A DNA stretch of 64,000 nt from an uncultured Bacilli bacterium (GTDB lineage Bacteria > Bacillota_I > Bacilli_A > RF39 > UBA660), in NCBI GenBank assembly GCA_934098745.1, contig CAKOPG010000005.1, forward strand, positions 19,010 through 83,009, given 5' to 3'. Below, piece after piece: positions 33,631-43,556 of this stretch. Made by a program: the position numbers and the translations under genes. Within the stretch, counting starts at the first letter, position 1, and every line of letters starts with the position of its first letter. Below the pieces are notes generated by a model. It was not told the DNA's origin. It saw only the letters and a list, made by a program, of their open reading frames with translations, and did no database searches.

Positions 33631-35337
33631 TTACGATGGACATGATGCCTGAATATTTTTAATATCATTTTTATAATCATTATTTAATTTATTTAACTTA
33701 TATTTATATTCTTCACATTTACCTACATAAACTTCCTTTTGATAATCATACATTCTAGATATTTCACACTTCTCATCTAATTCTTGTAAATCCCCACGTA
33801 AGTCCTCTACTTTTTTATAATATTGATTAAGTTTAGCTTGACTTTTTCCTGAAGTATCCATAGAAAGTCTCCTAATTTGTGACATATAATCAGATATCTG
33901 ATTATTTATTGAATTTCTTCTACTAGCACAAGTTGATTCTGAAATATAACCACCCGAATTATTAACAATTCTATATCTCTCTTCATAATCATATTTAGCA
34001 CTTGCTATTTCTGGCTCATATTGATTTTTTAAATCATTATAATCACTACTATACTGTTTTTCTCTATCGGATATTTTTAAAGCACATTCTTTTTTCTTAG
34101 CTTCTAATTCTTTATCTTTACTATCATCCTTGTTATCATTCTTATTATTGTTTTGATTATTATTATTCTGACTATTATCATTATAATCATTATTTATATT
34201 TGTATTAGGTATATACTCAGGAATATTTATATCAAAATTTTTATTATTATCATTAAATTCATCATTATTATTAATACCTTCATCTTGAATATTTATATTA
34301 TCTTCTTTATTATCCATCCCTTGAAATAAAGATAGTTCTTGCTTATTATTATTTTTACTCAAATAGAATAAAGTTAAATATTTCTCTCTATTCTTAGGAT
34401 TAGCAATATATCCCATCTTACTATTCTTATCTATTACTTTATACCAATTATAAGCATTACCTGTTTTAATATCTACAACTTGATATATATCGTTCTCAAT
34501 TACTTTGCCTATTTTATCTGCTGACGTTTTTGGTTCTTTCCTTACATTAATAAAATCATTTATTACCTTTACATATAAAATTTTATCTTCTTTAATTTGT
34601 GTTATACTAGTTAATCTATCCGCTGGTATATCTCCGATATTTTTTTTATCAGTAAATTTTATCGTAGTAAATATTAATCCCCCTAATACTAAAGCCATTA
34701 AAACAAAATATCCAATTATTTCTATTTTAGAATCTTTTGCTTTACTAAATTCTTCTTCTATTTTTTTATTCTCTTCATTATACTTATCAACTAAAAATTC
34801 ATCTACATCTATCACTTCTTCTTTTAAAGAAGAATTAATACGTATAAATATTAAACTAGCCGTAAGTATATACATTAAAGAATAGAGCCAAGTAAGTGCT
34901 ACTCCCCTAAGAGTTACCTTATAAGAAATATATATAAATATTCCTAAAGCTAACATATATCCAACTTTAGCTATCTTGGCCATTTTTTTTGATATCATTG
35001 ATAAAATGAATCCTCCAAATATAAAAAGACCATAAAAAACAAGTTTCTTTATAATATCACTAACTATATTATTATAATATAATTTCATAATACTATAACT
35101 TCCATCATAACTACTACCAAATTTAATGGAAGATACAAGTAAAATAAATAATATAAAAGATATTATAAATATAATTAAGATATTCCTAACACATAATTTT
35201 TCCTTTAATATCTTAACCTCTACTAAATTATTATCTTGTATCTCATCTTCTTTATCTATTGGACATCCACAATTAGGACAAGATAAAGCCCTATCACTAA
35301 TTTCATGACCACATTCAGAGCATTTTATTAAAGCCAT
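33631..35337 (-). CDS. Zinc-ribbon membrane protein with SH3b domain and coiled-coil tail
   Basis: A protein of about 568 residues. Order: zinc ribbon (IKCSECGHEISDRALSCPNCG, two CxxC pairs) at the N-terminus; several membrane helices from about 45 to 170 and one near 210; an SH3b-like domain (INVRKEPKTSADKIGK, MGYIAN) about 255-325; an Asn/Asp-rich low-complexity linker about 340-400; and a coiled-coil region to the end. SH3b domains often bind cell-wall peptides. ATG 35337 is preferred over GTG 35346 because GGAAGTGG lies before it. It lies 12 bp after the DUF1003 gene. Function unknown. Confidence 0.78.
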   Translation of the reverse strand: MALIKCSECGHEISDRALSCPNCGCPIDKEDEIQDNNLVEVKILKEKLCVRNILIIFIISFILFILLVSSIKFGSSYDGSYSIMKLYYNNIVSDIIKKLVFYGLFIFGGFILSMISKKMAKIAKVGYMLALGIFIYISYKVTLRGVALTWLYSLMYILTASLIFIRINSSLKEEVIDVDEFLVDKYNEENKKIEEEFSKAKDSKIEIIGYFVLMALVLGGLIFTTIKFTDKKNIGDIPADRLTSITQIKEDKILYVKVINDFINVRKEPKTSADKIGKVIENDIYQVVDIKTGNAYNWYKVIDKNSKMGYIANPKNREKYLTLFYLSKNNNKQELSLFQGMDNKEDNINIQDEGINNNDEFNDNNKNFDINIPEYIPNTNINNDYNDNSQNNNNQNNNKNDNKDDSKDKELEAKKKECALKISDREKQYSSDYNDLKNQYEPEIASAKYDYEERYRIVNNSGGYISESTCASRRNSINNQISDYMSQIRRLSMDTSGKSQAKLNQYYKKVEDLRGDLQELDEKCEISRMYDYQKEVYVGKCEEYKYKLNKLNNDYKNDIKNIQASCPS

Positions 35338-35349
35338 TACTTCCACTTC

Positions 35350-35865
35350 CTATTTATTTTCATCTTCTTCTGTTTCTAATAATTTCATAATTTTATTTTG
35401 ATTACTAATTATTTTTTCCATCTTATCATGTAATTCTTCTAATATTAATTCACTCTTTAAATCTGTTCGATAATCATTTTGACTTCGTATACTATCCTTT
35501 TTAGCAGCTCTATTCTGACTCATCATAATAACCGGAGCCTGTAAAGCCGCTATACAAGATAAAACTAAATTAAGTAATATAAATGGATATGGATCTAAAT
35601 CCTTAAAAGCATATATATTAAGAACTATCCAAATAATTAAAAATAAAGTAAAACCAATAATAAAAGTCCAACTACCGGCAATTTCTGTTAACTTATCTGC
35701 TATCTTATCTCCAGATTTTTCATTTTCTTTATCTTGCTTATCGACATCTATTGCTATAGGTTTATCAACAAGCATTTCTATTAATTGTTCTTCATCTTCT
35801 GTTTCTAAATTTTGATTTAATAACATCTTCACTATCTCTTTTTTTGTTTTTTTCTTTTCCATCAT
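35350..35865 (-). CDS. DUF1003 membrane protein
   Basis: A protein of about 171 residues with two membrane helices in the middle (GSWTFIIGFTLFLIIWIVLN, and the next around ILLNLVLSCIAALQAPVIMM), followed by the DUF1003 signature MSQNRAAKKDSIRSQNDY. N- and C-terminal parts are helical and charged. Several nearby starts are possible (35871, 35865, 35862). It overlaps or abuts the stop of the amino-acid ABC ATPase gene. Function is not established. Confidence 0.88.
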   Translation of the reverse strand: MMEKKKTKKEIVKMLLNQNLETEDEEQLIEMLVDKPIAIDVDKQDKENEKSGDKIADKLTEIAGSWTFIIGFTLFLIIWIVLNIYAFKDLDPYPFILLNLVLSCIAALQAPVIMMSQNRAAKKDSIRSQNDYRTDLKSELILEELHDKMEKIISNQNKIMKLLETEEDENK

Positions 35866-35875
35866 TATCACTACC

Positions 35876-36589
35876 TTATATTTTTTCTAAAAATTCTTTT
35901 AATCTTTCATTTGAAGTATTTTCAAATACCTCTTCCTTAGTACCCGCAAAAGATATATAACCATTTTCTAAAAATAAAACTTTTGTCGCACAATTCTTAA
36001 TAAAATTCATTTCATGAGAAACTATTATCATCGTTATTCCTTTATCCACAAGACTCTTTATTAAATCCATAACATCACTAACCATTTCTGGATCTAAAGC
36101 AGAAGTTGGTTCATCAAATAAAATTATTTCTGGATCCATCATAAGTGTCCTAATAATAGCTACTCTTTGTTTTTGCCCTCCAGATAACTCACTAGGATAA
36201 CTATTTACCTTATCACTTAACCCAACATCTTTAAGTAGTTTCATAGCTTTCTTTTTTGCATCATCTAAAGACATTATTTTAAGATTAACTGGGGCCAATA
36301 TCATATTTTCCATAACTGTTAAATGAGCAAACAAATTAAATTGTTGAAAAACCATTCCCATCTTTTGTCTAACTACAGATAAATTATTCTTAGTAATATC
36401 TTGATTATCTAATATAACTTTACCAGATGTTGGTACTTCTAACATATTAATACATCTAAGTAAAGTACTTTTCCCACATCCCGATGGTCCTATAATAGAT
36501 ACTACTTCTCCTTTGGAAACATTAAAACTGATTCCCTTTAATACTTCTAACTTACCAAACTTCTTTTTTATATTCTTAACCTCTAACAT
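35876..36589 (-). CDS. Polar amino-acid ABC transporter ATP-binding protein (GlnQ/HisP-like)
   Basis: A 237-residue ATPase with Walker A GPSGCGKST, Q-loop FQQFNLFAHL, signature LSGGQKQRVAIIRTL, Walker B IILFDEPTSALDPEMV and the H-loop VSHEM. FQQFNLF and SALDPEM are typical of the polar amino-acid uptake group. It overlaps the permease gene by 14 bp, and the binding lipoprotein gene comes first, giving a complete importer. The amino acid cannot be told. Confidence 0.95.
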   Translation of the reverse strand: MLEVKNIKKKFGKLEVLKGISFNVSKGEVVSIIGPSGCGKSTLLRCINMLEVPTSGKVILDNQDITKNNLSVVRQKMGMVFQQFNLFAHLTVMENMILAPVNLKIMSLDDAKKKAMKLLKDVGLSDKVNSYPSELSGGQKQRVAIIRTLMMDPEIILFDEPTSALDPEMVSDVMDLIKSLVDKGITMIIVSHEMNFIKNCATKVLFLENGYISFAGTKEEVFENTSNERLKEFLEKI

Positions 36590-37268
36590 TATTAATTCTC
36601 CTCTCCATAAGATTTACTAATTTGGAAAGGCCTAATGTCATAATTAAATATATTATAGCAATAATTATTAATGGGAAAAAATAATCATATGTTCTTGAAG
36701 CTATTATATCTGAAGCTTTTGTTAATTCTATAATTCCAATATAAGCTCCTACCGAAGTTTCTTTAAGTAAAGTAATAAATTCATTTCCTAAAGCTGGTAA
36801 AATATTTTTAATAGCCTGTGGTAAAATAATTAATTTCATAACTTGTCCATAATTAAGTCCTAAAGCAAGTCCTGCTTCCCTTTGCCCCTTATCTATAGAA
36901 TTAATTCCTGATCTAATAATCTCTGCTACATAAGCCCCCGAATTTATTCCAAAAGCAATTATTCCTACTAAAACAATATTTATATCAACCGTTTTAAATA
37001 TAACATAATATATAATCATTAACTGTAATATTACTGGAGTTCCCCTAATTATATTAATATATCCTAAAGCAATTCCATTTAATAACTTTCCCCTCTTATT
37101 TACTTCATAATTATTTCTAATTATCGCTAGAAAAGTACCGATAACTATTCCTATTAATACTGCAAATAAAGCCATAATTATCGTATTAAATAATCCCTCT
37201 AAAATATATCTATATCTATTATCATATATTAAAGTCTTATATAAAGAATCTCCCATACTCATTATCAT
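36576..37268 (-). CDS. Amino-acid ABC transporter permease (HisM/GlnP family)
   Basis: A 230-residue permease with about five membrane helices. The EAA loop reads EAGLALGLNYGQVMKLIILPQA near residue 135, and RGTPVILQLMIIYY near 75 is typical of polar amino-acid permeases. The start lies 10 bp after the binding-protein gene with an AGGAAG ribosome-binding site. It probably forms a homodimer, because only one permease gene is present. Confidence 0.94.
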   Translation of the reverse strand: MIMSMGDSLYKTLIYDNRYRYILEGLFNTIIMALFAVLIGIVIGTFLAIIRNNYEVNKRGKLLNGIALGYINIIRGTPVILQLMIIYYVIFKTVDINIVLVGIIAFGINSGAYVAEIIRSGINSIDKGQREAGLALGLNYGQVMKLIILPQAIKNILPALGNEFITLLKETSVGAYIGIIELTKASDIIASRTYDYFFPLIIIAIIYLIMTLGLSKLVNLMERRINNVRG

Positions 37269-37277
37269 ACTATCTTC

Positions 37278-37997
37278 CTACTTAGATGTATGTTTTATAA
37301 CATATTCATCTATCTTTCCTTCTTCTTTAAGCCTATTTAATACCCTATTAATTACTTCAAGTAATTCTGTATTTCCTTTTTTAACAATCATCCCATAACT
37401 ATCACTAGTTAATTCTTCTTCCAATATTTTTAATTCCTCATTTGTCTTAACTATCTCTTTAGCAGGTAATTCATCCATAACAATAGCATCTACCTTAGAA
37501 GCCTTCAAATCTTCTACTGCTGCTAAATATTTCTTTTGCCTAACTATTGTTACTCTCTTATAATTACTTGTAATAAAAGTATCTCCAATACTACCAAGTT
37601 GAACGGCTATTTTTTTATTATTAATATCCGTAATATCATTAATACTACTATCTTTTCTAACAACTACTACTTGTCTTGATACTGAATAATTAATAGAAAA
37701 ATCTACCTCTTTTGCCCTTTCTTCATTATAACTTATTCCCGCTGCTCCAAATGAAGCCTTACCACTCTTTACTTCATTAATAATTGAATCAAAAGCTACA
37801 TCTTTAACCACTAATGTCTTTCCTAATTCACGAGCTATCTCATTAGCTATATCAATATCAACACCTACAATTTTTCCCCCGTCATAGTATTCATATGGTT
37901 TAAAACCTGCTTCTGTTACCATTATTAATTCATTCTCACTTTTAGAACAACCTGTTATAAGTAATATTCCTATTATCAAAAGTAATATCTTCTTCAT
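37278..37997 (-). CDS. Amino-acid ABC transporter substrate-binding lipoprotein
   Basis: A 239-residue lipoprotein with signal peptide and lipobox ITGC (cysteine at residue 17), then a family-3 solute-binding fold: EAGFKPYEYYDGGKIVGVDIDIANEIA near residues 30-55 and an inter-lobe segment around YKRVTIVRQKKYLAAV. A TATAAT box with extended TG lies about 25 bp upstream, so this is the first gene of the transporter operon. Polar or charged amino acid is the expected substrate class. Confidence 0.93.
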   Translation of the reverse strand: MKKILLLIIGILLITGCSKSENELIMVTEAGFKPYEYYDGGKIVGVDIDIANEIARELGKTLVVKDVAFDSIINEVKSGKASFGAAGISYNEERAKEVDFSINYSVSRQVVVVRKDSSINDITDINNKKIAVQLGSIGDTFITSNYKRVTIVRQKKYLAAVEDLKASKVDAIVMDELPAKEIVKTNEELKILEEELTSDSYGMIVKKGNTELLEVINRVLNRLKEEGKIDEYVIKHTSK

Positions 37998-38070
37998 ATA
38001 CCTCTCCCTATTATAAATAAATTATATCACGTATCCATGTTTTCTTAAACACTTTTCATAAAATACAGTT

Positions 38071-39735
38071 TTAAAATATTCCTACTATATTTCCCTTTTC
38101 ATCTACATCTATCTTCGTAGCCGCTGGTTCTTTGGGTAATCCCGGCATTGTCATAATTTTTCCTGCCATAACTACAATAAATCCTGCTCCATTCTTAACT
38201 TCAACACTTCTTATGGTTATATTATAATCATTTAAACATTCTAAATTATGTGGATCATCTGAAAAAGAGTATTGTGTCTTAGCTATACATATTGGATAAT
38301 TACCAAATCCAAGTCTTTCTAATTCATCTATCTCTCTAAGAGCCTCTTCTGAGTATTCCACATCATTAGCATAATATATCTTCGTAGCTACTTTCTTAAT
38401 CTTTGTCTTAATATCATCAGTCAATTCGTACATATAATTTAAACTTGCCGGTTTTTCTGATAAAGATACTACCTTTTGCGCTAAATCTACCGCTCCCATT
38501 CCACCATCTACATAACTTGTAACAACACTAAGTAGTACACCCTTTTCTTCTAATTTTTGTCTTACAAAATCTATTTCTTTATCACTATCTTGATTATACT
38601 TATTCAAAGCTACCACAATATTTAAACCAAACTTAGCTCTTATATTATCAATATGCCTATATAAATTATCCATTCCCTTAGCTATTGCTTCTATATTCTC
38701 TTTAAATACCTCATCCTTTAATACTCCACCATGATATTTTAAAGCCTTAATCGTTGCCACTATTACTACTACCGAAGGTCTTATTCCCATTTGTCTACAT
38801 TTTATATCTAAAAACTTCTCACATCCTAAATCAGCTCCAAAACCAGCCTCTGTAACAACATAAGGACTTAATTTTAAAGCCATATTTGTTGCCATAATAC
38901 TATTACATCCATGAGCTATATTTGCAAAAGGCCCCCCATGTACTAAAGCCGGAGTATGTTCTAAAGTTTGTACCAAATTAGGTCTTAAAGCATCCTTTAA
39001 AATAGCTGTCATACTTCCTTCAGCCTTCAAATCTTTAGCATATATTGGCTTACCAGCCTTATTATAACCAATAATAATTCTCCCCAGTCTATTCTTTAAA
39101 TCAACAAGATCTGTTGATAGACACATAATAGCCATTATCTCGGAAGCCACTGTTATATCAAATTTATCCATTCTTTTATGAATATTTTTCTCATCTGACA
39201 AACCCGTCTCCACGATTCTTAATTGCCTATCATTCAAATCCAAACATCTCTTCCAAACAACTCTTTCTATTCCTAATTCATTTCCAAAATAAATATGATT
39301 ATCAATCATTGCTGAAAGTAAATTATTAGCGGTAGTCATTGCATGAATATCTCCTGTAAAGTGTAAATTAATATCTTCCATTGGAGCTATCTGTACCATT
39401 CCACCACCTGTAGCACCACCCTTAATTCCAAACACAGGTCCTAAAGAAGGTTCACGTAAAGCTAAAATAGCCTTCTCATTAATTTTTCTAAGACCATCGG
39501 CTAAAGCTATTGATATCGTTGTTTTACCTTCACCTAAAGGTGTTGGACTGATTGCTGTTACCAAAATAAGTTTTCCTAATTCTTTATCACTTAAATATTT
39601 ATCTATTCCCTTATCTATCTTACACTTATATCTTCCATATAAAACAATATCATTATCTCTAATACCTAAACCTCTTGCTATTAAAGAAATATCTTTTAAT
39701 TTAGTTTTTCTAGCAATCTCTATATCACTCATCAT
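38071..39735 (-). CDS. fhs: Formate-tetrahydrofolate ligase
   Basis: A 554-residue enzyme making 10-formyl-THF from formate, THF and ATP. Motifs: ITAISPTPLGEGKTTISIAL (P-loop) near residue 60, REPSLGPVFGIKGGATGGG near 95, GDIHAMTTANNLL near 130, and FGADLGCEKFLDIKC near 315. The start shares one base with the nadD stop. The preceding ribosome-binding site GGAGGG lies inside the nadD end, so the genes are coupled. Confidence 0.97.
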   Translation of the reverse strand: MMSDIEIARKTKLKDISLIARGLGIRDNDIVLYGRYKCKIDKGIDKYLSDKELGKLILVTAISPTPLGEGKTTISIALADGLRKINEKAILALREPSLGPVFGIKGGATGGGMVQIAPMEDINLHFTGDIHAMTTANNLLSAMIDNHIYFGNELGIERVVWKRCLDLNDRQLRIVETGLSDEKNIHKRMDKFDITVASEIMAIMCLSTDLVDLKNRLGRIIIGYNKAGKPIYAKDLKAEGSMTAILKDALRPNLVQTLEHTPALVHGGPFANIAHGCNSIMATNMALKLSPYVVTEAGFGADLGCEKFLDIKCRQMGIRPSVVVIVATIKALKYHGGVLKDEVFKENIEAIAKGMDNLYRHIDNIRAKFGLNIVVALNKYNQDSDKEIDFVRQKLEEKGVLLSVVTSYVDGGMGAVDLAQKVVSLSEKPASLNYMYELTDDIKTKIKKVATKIYYANDVEYSEEALREIDELERLGFGNYPICIAKTQYSFSDDPHNLECLNDYNITIRSVEVKNGAGFIVVMAGKIMTMPGLPKEPAATKIDVDEKGNIVGIF

Positions 39736-40310
39736 TACCCTCCATTATATAAATCATACCTAAAAATATAATTAATTATATCTCTATCTAAATATTTATC
39801 TAACTTATCTCTTTCTCTATTACTAATAAACTTTCTTATCATCTTAGATGATATATCCATCTCATTAAAACCATTAACTATAATAAATTTCTCTCTCTTA
39901 TCAAATTTATATATATATTTATCTATATCTATATTATCTCTTGGTACAACTATTATCTCATAATTAAATAATTCTGAAACATTCATCCACTTATCAAAAC
40001 TTAAAATATTATCTGCCCCAATAATCAAATATAATTTATCACTCTTATACTTATTACTTAATTCTCTCATAATCATATACGTATATTTTAAACTATTTAA
40101 TTTATCATTAATTTGAATATTCTTATCTTGATAATATCTAAGCATCTCTATACGATATTTAACATCTATTAAATCTAACTTATCCCAGTAATTACCTGTT
40201 GGTATTATTTCTACCATATCTACATAATTATTTAAAATTAAATAATTAACCAGTGCTATATGCCCCTTATGTACTGGATCAAAACTTCCTACATATATTC
40301 CTCTTCTCAT
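39735..40310 (-). CDS. nadD: Nicotinate-nucleotide adenylyltransferase
   Basis: A 191-residue nucleotidyltransferase that converts NaMN to deamido-NAD. Motifs: GSFDPVHKGHIAL (HxGH) at residues 8-20, IIGADNILSFDKW near 100 and the ISSKMIRKFI motif near 167. It abuts nadE directly and fhs overlaps its stop, so the last two steps of NAD synthesis are together. Confidence 0.95.
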   Translation of the reverse strand: MRRGIYVGSFDPVHKGHIALVNYLILNNYVDMVEIIPTGNYWDKLDLIDVKYRIEMLRYYQDKNIQINDKLNSLKYTYMIMRELSNKYKSDKLYLIIGADNILSFDKWMNVSELFNYEIIVVPRDNIDIDKYIYKFDKREKFIIVNGFNEMDISSKMIRKFISNRERDKLDKYLDRDIINYIFRYDLYNGG

Positions 40311-41062
40311 TATTTATCCTTCATATACATAGGTATATTAAATTTATGCCTACTTCCTTTATGCATTTTCTCTATCTTCTTAGATACATTCTCATTACTA
40401 ACATATCCCCGGTACATATATTCTTCGATCTCTTTATAACTTACCCCCATCTTATCTTCATCACTCATCTTAGATAATCCATCACTTGGTACTTTATATA
40501 ATATATCACTTGGTACATTTAGTAATTCCCCTAATTTAATTACTTCAGATACTGTTAAATCACCTAGTAAAGATATATCATATACCGAATCTCCCCCTTT
40601 AGTAAAATAACCAACATATAATTCACACTTATTTGAAGTACCTACTACCAAATATTTCTTTTTAGTAATACTAGTAAGTAAAGAAGCCATATAATAACAA
40701 CTAGCCATTCTTAATTTAGGTTTTAAATTAATATCACTATCAAGTGTATCTTCCTCCTTAAAACTTACTTCTTTTCTTACCTCTTCCTTAAAAACATCAA
40801 ATACGCCTGTTAAATCAATATTATATAACTTAAATCCATAATAATCGCTTATTTTTTTTGCATCTATTCTATCTGTTTTTAAAGAATGACATGGTAAAGT
40901 TAAACCAACAACATTCTCACACCCTATAGCCTTGCACATCAAAGCCGAAGCTACTGCTGAATCTTTACCACCACTTATTCCTAATACACAACCAGATAAA
41001 TCATACTTATTATAATAATCTCTAATAAACTTTATTATTCTATTTAATTCATGTTCCATCAT
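40310..41062 (-). CDS. nadE: Ammonia-dependent NAD synthetase
   Basis: A 250-residue N-type ATP pyrophosphatase with the P-loop GISGGKDSAVASALM near residue 29, followed by YLVVGTSNKCELYVGYFTKGGD near 135. It lacks a glutaminase domain, so it should use ammonia. It ends exactly at the nadD start. An alternative start three bases downstream would remove one methionine. Confidence 0.95.
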   Translation of the reverse strand: MMEHELNRIIKFIRDYYNKYDLSGCVLGISGGKDSAVASALMCKAIGCENVVGLTLPCHSLKTDRIDAKKISDYYGFKLYNIDLTGVFDVFKEEVRKEVSFKEEDTLDSDINLKPKLRMASCYYMASLLTSITKKKYLVVGTSNKCELYVGYFTKGGDSVYDISLLGDLTVSEVIKLGELLNVPSDILYKVPSDGLSKMSDEDKMGVSYKEIEEYMYRGYVSNENVSKKIEKMHKGSRHKFNIPMYMKDK

Positions 41063-41119
41063 ATCACATACCTTTATTTAATTGTAACAAAATACCCTTA
41101 TAAAGTCTATAATATATAG

Positions 41120-41143
41120 AAAAAAAGAGAATTAATTTCTCTT
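41120..41143 (-). terminator. Terminator after the kinase-like gene
   Basis: AGAGAA/TTCTCT stem with a short loop followed by seven Ts on the minus strand. The stem overlaps the stop codon of the kinase-like gene. Confidence 0.75.
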
Positions 41144-41773
41144 TAAAAAATAATCTATCGGATACCTACATCTAGATAATTTCTTAGTAACCGTCTTACT
41201 ATCTTCAAATAGTTCTTCTATCTTCCCACATACTAAGTGATAACTCTTACCATGATAATCACATAAAGATATATAATATAAACTTATAAATATATTACTA
41301 AGAGCTCTCATATCACGTTCTTTAATTTTATCTGGTAAAATAAAACGACTCTTAACATACATATCCGCATCTATTATTGTTATTCCTCTACCATTAACAA
41401 TAACATTACCATCATGTAAATCAGATATAAAAATTCCTTCTTCAATTAATCTATTAATAATTTTCTCCATTCTTAGATAATTTTCTATTGTATATTCCGA
41501 AGGCATTGTTAAAAAATCAACCGGACTACTCTCATAATAATCCATCGTATAAGCACTAAATTTACCATCTTTATCATTTAGAAAATCTCTCAGTTTATAC
41601 ATCCCATCCATATCCATATCTCTAATAATTTTTAAAGTATCTAAATCAGCATTCATCGAATTTATTCCCGTTTTTAAACAAGTTTTCATATCACTAAGCA
41701 AATATATTCTTTTATATATTTTCTTCTTTTTATTAAACTCACACTTATTACCATGTTCATCATAATATATCAT
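41132..41773 (-). CDS. Small protein-kinase-like protein
   Basis: A protein of about 213 residues with a kinase-like C-lobe: ISDLHDGNVIVN (HxDxxxxN-type catalytic loop variant, DLHDGN) near residue 130, followed by GITIIDADMY, where IIDAD occupies the DFG-motif place. The glycine loop and the N-lobe are not clear, as in several minimal bacterial kinase-like proteins. ATG 41773 has AGGGGG upstream and is preferred over 41791. Substrate unknown; it is encoded alone. Confidence 0.6.
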   Translation of the reverse strand: MIYYDEHGNKCEFNKKKKIYKRIYLLSDMKTCLKTGINSMNADLDTLKIIRDMDMDGMYKLRDFLNDKDGKFSAYTMDYYESSPVDFLTMPSEYTIENYLRMEKIINRLIEEGIFISDLHDGNVIVNGRGITIIDADMYVKSRFILPDKIKERDMRALSNIFISLYYISLCDYHGKSYHLVCGKIEELFEDSKTVTKKLSRCRYPIDYFLKRN

Positions 41774-41862
41774 ATTATTCCCCCTAAACATGCCCTATAT
41801 CATACCATAAAATCTAATATTTAACAAGAATATCTATTAATAGTAGAAAAATAAATATCAAT

Positions 41863-41893
41863 TGAAAAAAGCAAAAAATTCTTACTTTTTTGC
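41863..41893 (-). terminator. Terminator of the XRE / membrane protein pair
   Basis: GCAAAAAA/TTTTTTGC stem with a 7-nt loop followed by six Ts on the minus strand, about 25 nt after the XRE gene stop. Confidence 0.75.
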
Positions 41894-41916
41894 ATCTTTT
41901 CCTTTTTATTCAAATG

Positions 41917-42531
41917 TTAATTATTACAACTATCTATATTTATCCAATTATCTTTATCTTTATTACTCTCAATAATATTGACAACCTGATTATTCTTAAT
42001 AATATCTTCAATACTATTATCTTTATTATTACTTCTATATATAAATTCATAAGTACTATTTATATCTAAATTATTTGTAATAACTTTCTTCATCTTTATA
42101 GTCAAAACATTACTACTACTATCTATTATCGTTACATACTTATAATTATCATCATCACTATCATATATCTTATCTATATAATAAGTCTTTGTTCCTGTAC
42201 ATTTATATTTCATATCTTTATCATCTTGAATATAAGTATATATAACTATTATAATAATTTCTATTATTATTAAAAATATAAATAGAACTATATATTTCTT
42301 TATTTGTTTATTATTATCTTTGTTAATTACCTGATCACTAAATATTTCATCATAACTAATATTAAACTCTTCACTTATTTTTTTTAATTTATCTGTTAAA
42401 GGTATTACTTGATTACTTTCCCACTTACTAACAACTTGTCTTGTTACTCCAATTCTATTAGCAAATTCTTCTTGTGATAACCCCAGTTTCTTTCTAAGAG
42501 AGTATATTCTATCACCAACTAACTTATTCAT
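41917..42531 (-). CDS. XRE-family HTH regulator with membrane anchor
   Basis: A 204-residue protein. Residues 5-60 form a Cro/CI-type helix-turn-helix (YSLRKKLGLSQEEFANRIGV, TRQVVSKWES), residues about 80-100 a membrane helix, and the rest an extracytoplasmic domain. This is the layout of one-component membrane regulators. It overlaps the preceding membrane-anchored gene by 8 bp, so it probably responds to or controls that protein. Confidence 0.85.
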   Translation of the reverse strand: MNKLVGDRIYSLRKKLGLSQEEFANRIGVTRQVVSKWESNQVIPLTDKLKKISEEFNISYDEIFSDQVINKDNNKQIKKYIVLFIFLIIIEIIIIVIYTYIQDDKDMKYKCTGTKTYYIDKIYDSDDDNYKYVTIIDSSSNVLTIKMKKVITNNLDINSTYEFIYRSNNKDNSIEDIIKNNQVVNIIESNKDKDNWINIDSCNN

Positions 42532-43486
42532 AAGCTACTTCCTCACTTTTATCAGTAATAAAATTCCATTTAACATAAACTATCTTATCAGGTTCTTCTT
42601 GTTTATTCTTAGTAAGTACAAACTTAATAATCATTTCTTCATCATTAATAACTTTAGAGATAACGAAATAACCTTCTGGATATTCCTCTAAATAACTATT
42701 ATCTTCCTTATAAAAATTAATCTTCTCATAATCATTAATACCCTTAACTCTAAACACATATATTCCTGTTGTATCTCTATTTTTCTCACAATCTTCTAAA
42801 CTATATTTTCCAGATTCCCCAAAATATTCTTTATAACCACAAGAATAATTAAAAGTTAAAATATTTCCACTTGGAGATGACTTATAATTGCTACTTCTCC
42901 AAGCCATATCAAATCCTTCTATCAAGAGTTTTACCGGTTCTTTACTAAAATCATTTATATCAAACATATAAACATCCTGATATTCATTATCGATATGATA
43001 TCCTAATAAATTATATATCATAACTCCCATCTTATTATTAACATCATATATTCCATCTAATTTTTGATTATACAAATCTTTTGCTATACTCTTAATATAT
43101 TCTTTATCACTTGGATTATCCATATCTACATAATCTTTTATTCCCACATAATCTGGATAATAACTAATAGAACTCTTACAAGTAAATTTCTCTCCCTTTT
43201 TAAGATAATATCTAATTATCTTTTGTTCTCTACTCATATGATATTCCTTATCATATGTATCTACTGTCGTATCACAATAATATATATCCGCAAATATTGA
43301 TTTATATACTACTCCTAATTCTAAAGGTATTGTATTACTACTACTATCATGATAATATGCCACTTCCCGCTTAGCTATTAATGGTCTTGTTTTAAAATAT
43401 TTAGTACAAACTCCATCTACTAAAATCACTACCAGCATTCCTATAAGTATTAAACAAACTGTCTTAATTAATCTTTTCTTTTTCAT
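42524..43486 (-). CDS. Membrane-anchored hypothetical protein paired with an XRE regulator
   Basis: A 320-residue protein with an N-terminal membrane helix (residues 8-26) and a large hydrophilic, tyrosine-rich extracytoplasmic part. No domain is recognised. It has two C-containing stretches (IYYCDTTVD and FNYSCGYKEYF). The overlap with the XRE gene shows coupled expression. It could be the sensor or target of that regulator. Confidence 0.65.
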   Translation of the reverse strand: MKKKRLIKTVCLILIGMLVVILVDGVCTKYFKTRPLIAKREVAYYHDSSSNTIPLELGVVYKSIFADIYYCDTTVDTYDKEYHMSREQKIIRYYLKKGEKFTCKSSISYYPDYVGIKDYVDMDNPSDKEYIKSIAKDLYNQKLDGIYDVNNKMGVMIYNLLGYHIDNEYQDVYMFDINDFSKEPVKLLIEGFDMAWRSSNYKSSPSGNILTFNYSCGYKEYFGESGKYSLEDCEKNRDTTGIYVFRVKGINDYEKINFYKEDNSYLEEYPEGYFVISKVINDEEMIIKFVLTKNKQEEPDKIVYVKWNFITDKSEEVAYE

Positions 43487-43556
43487 TAATCCTCCTATCT
43501 ATTATCATTATACCTTTAATCATCTCCGTATAAAAGCAACTATATATATCAATTTG

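Noticed and set aside
34130..34290. ATT/AAT-rich stretch as a microsatellite-type phase-variable tract
   Set aside because: It codes for an Asn/Asp-rich linker with irregular unit lengths; no long homopolymer or regular unit that would frameshift by slippage.
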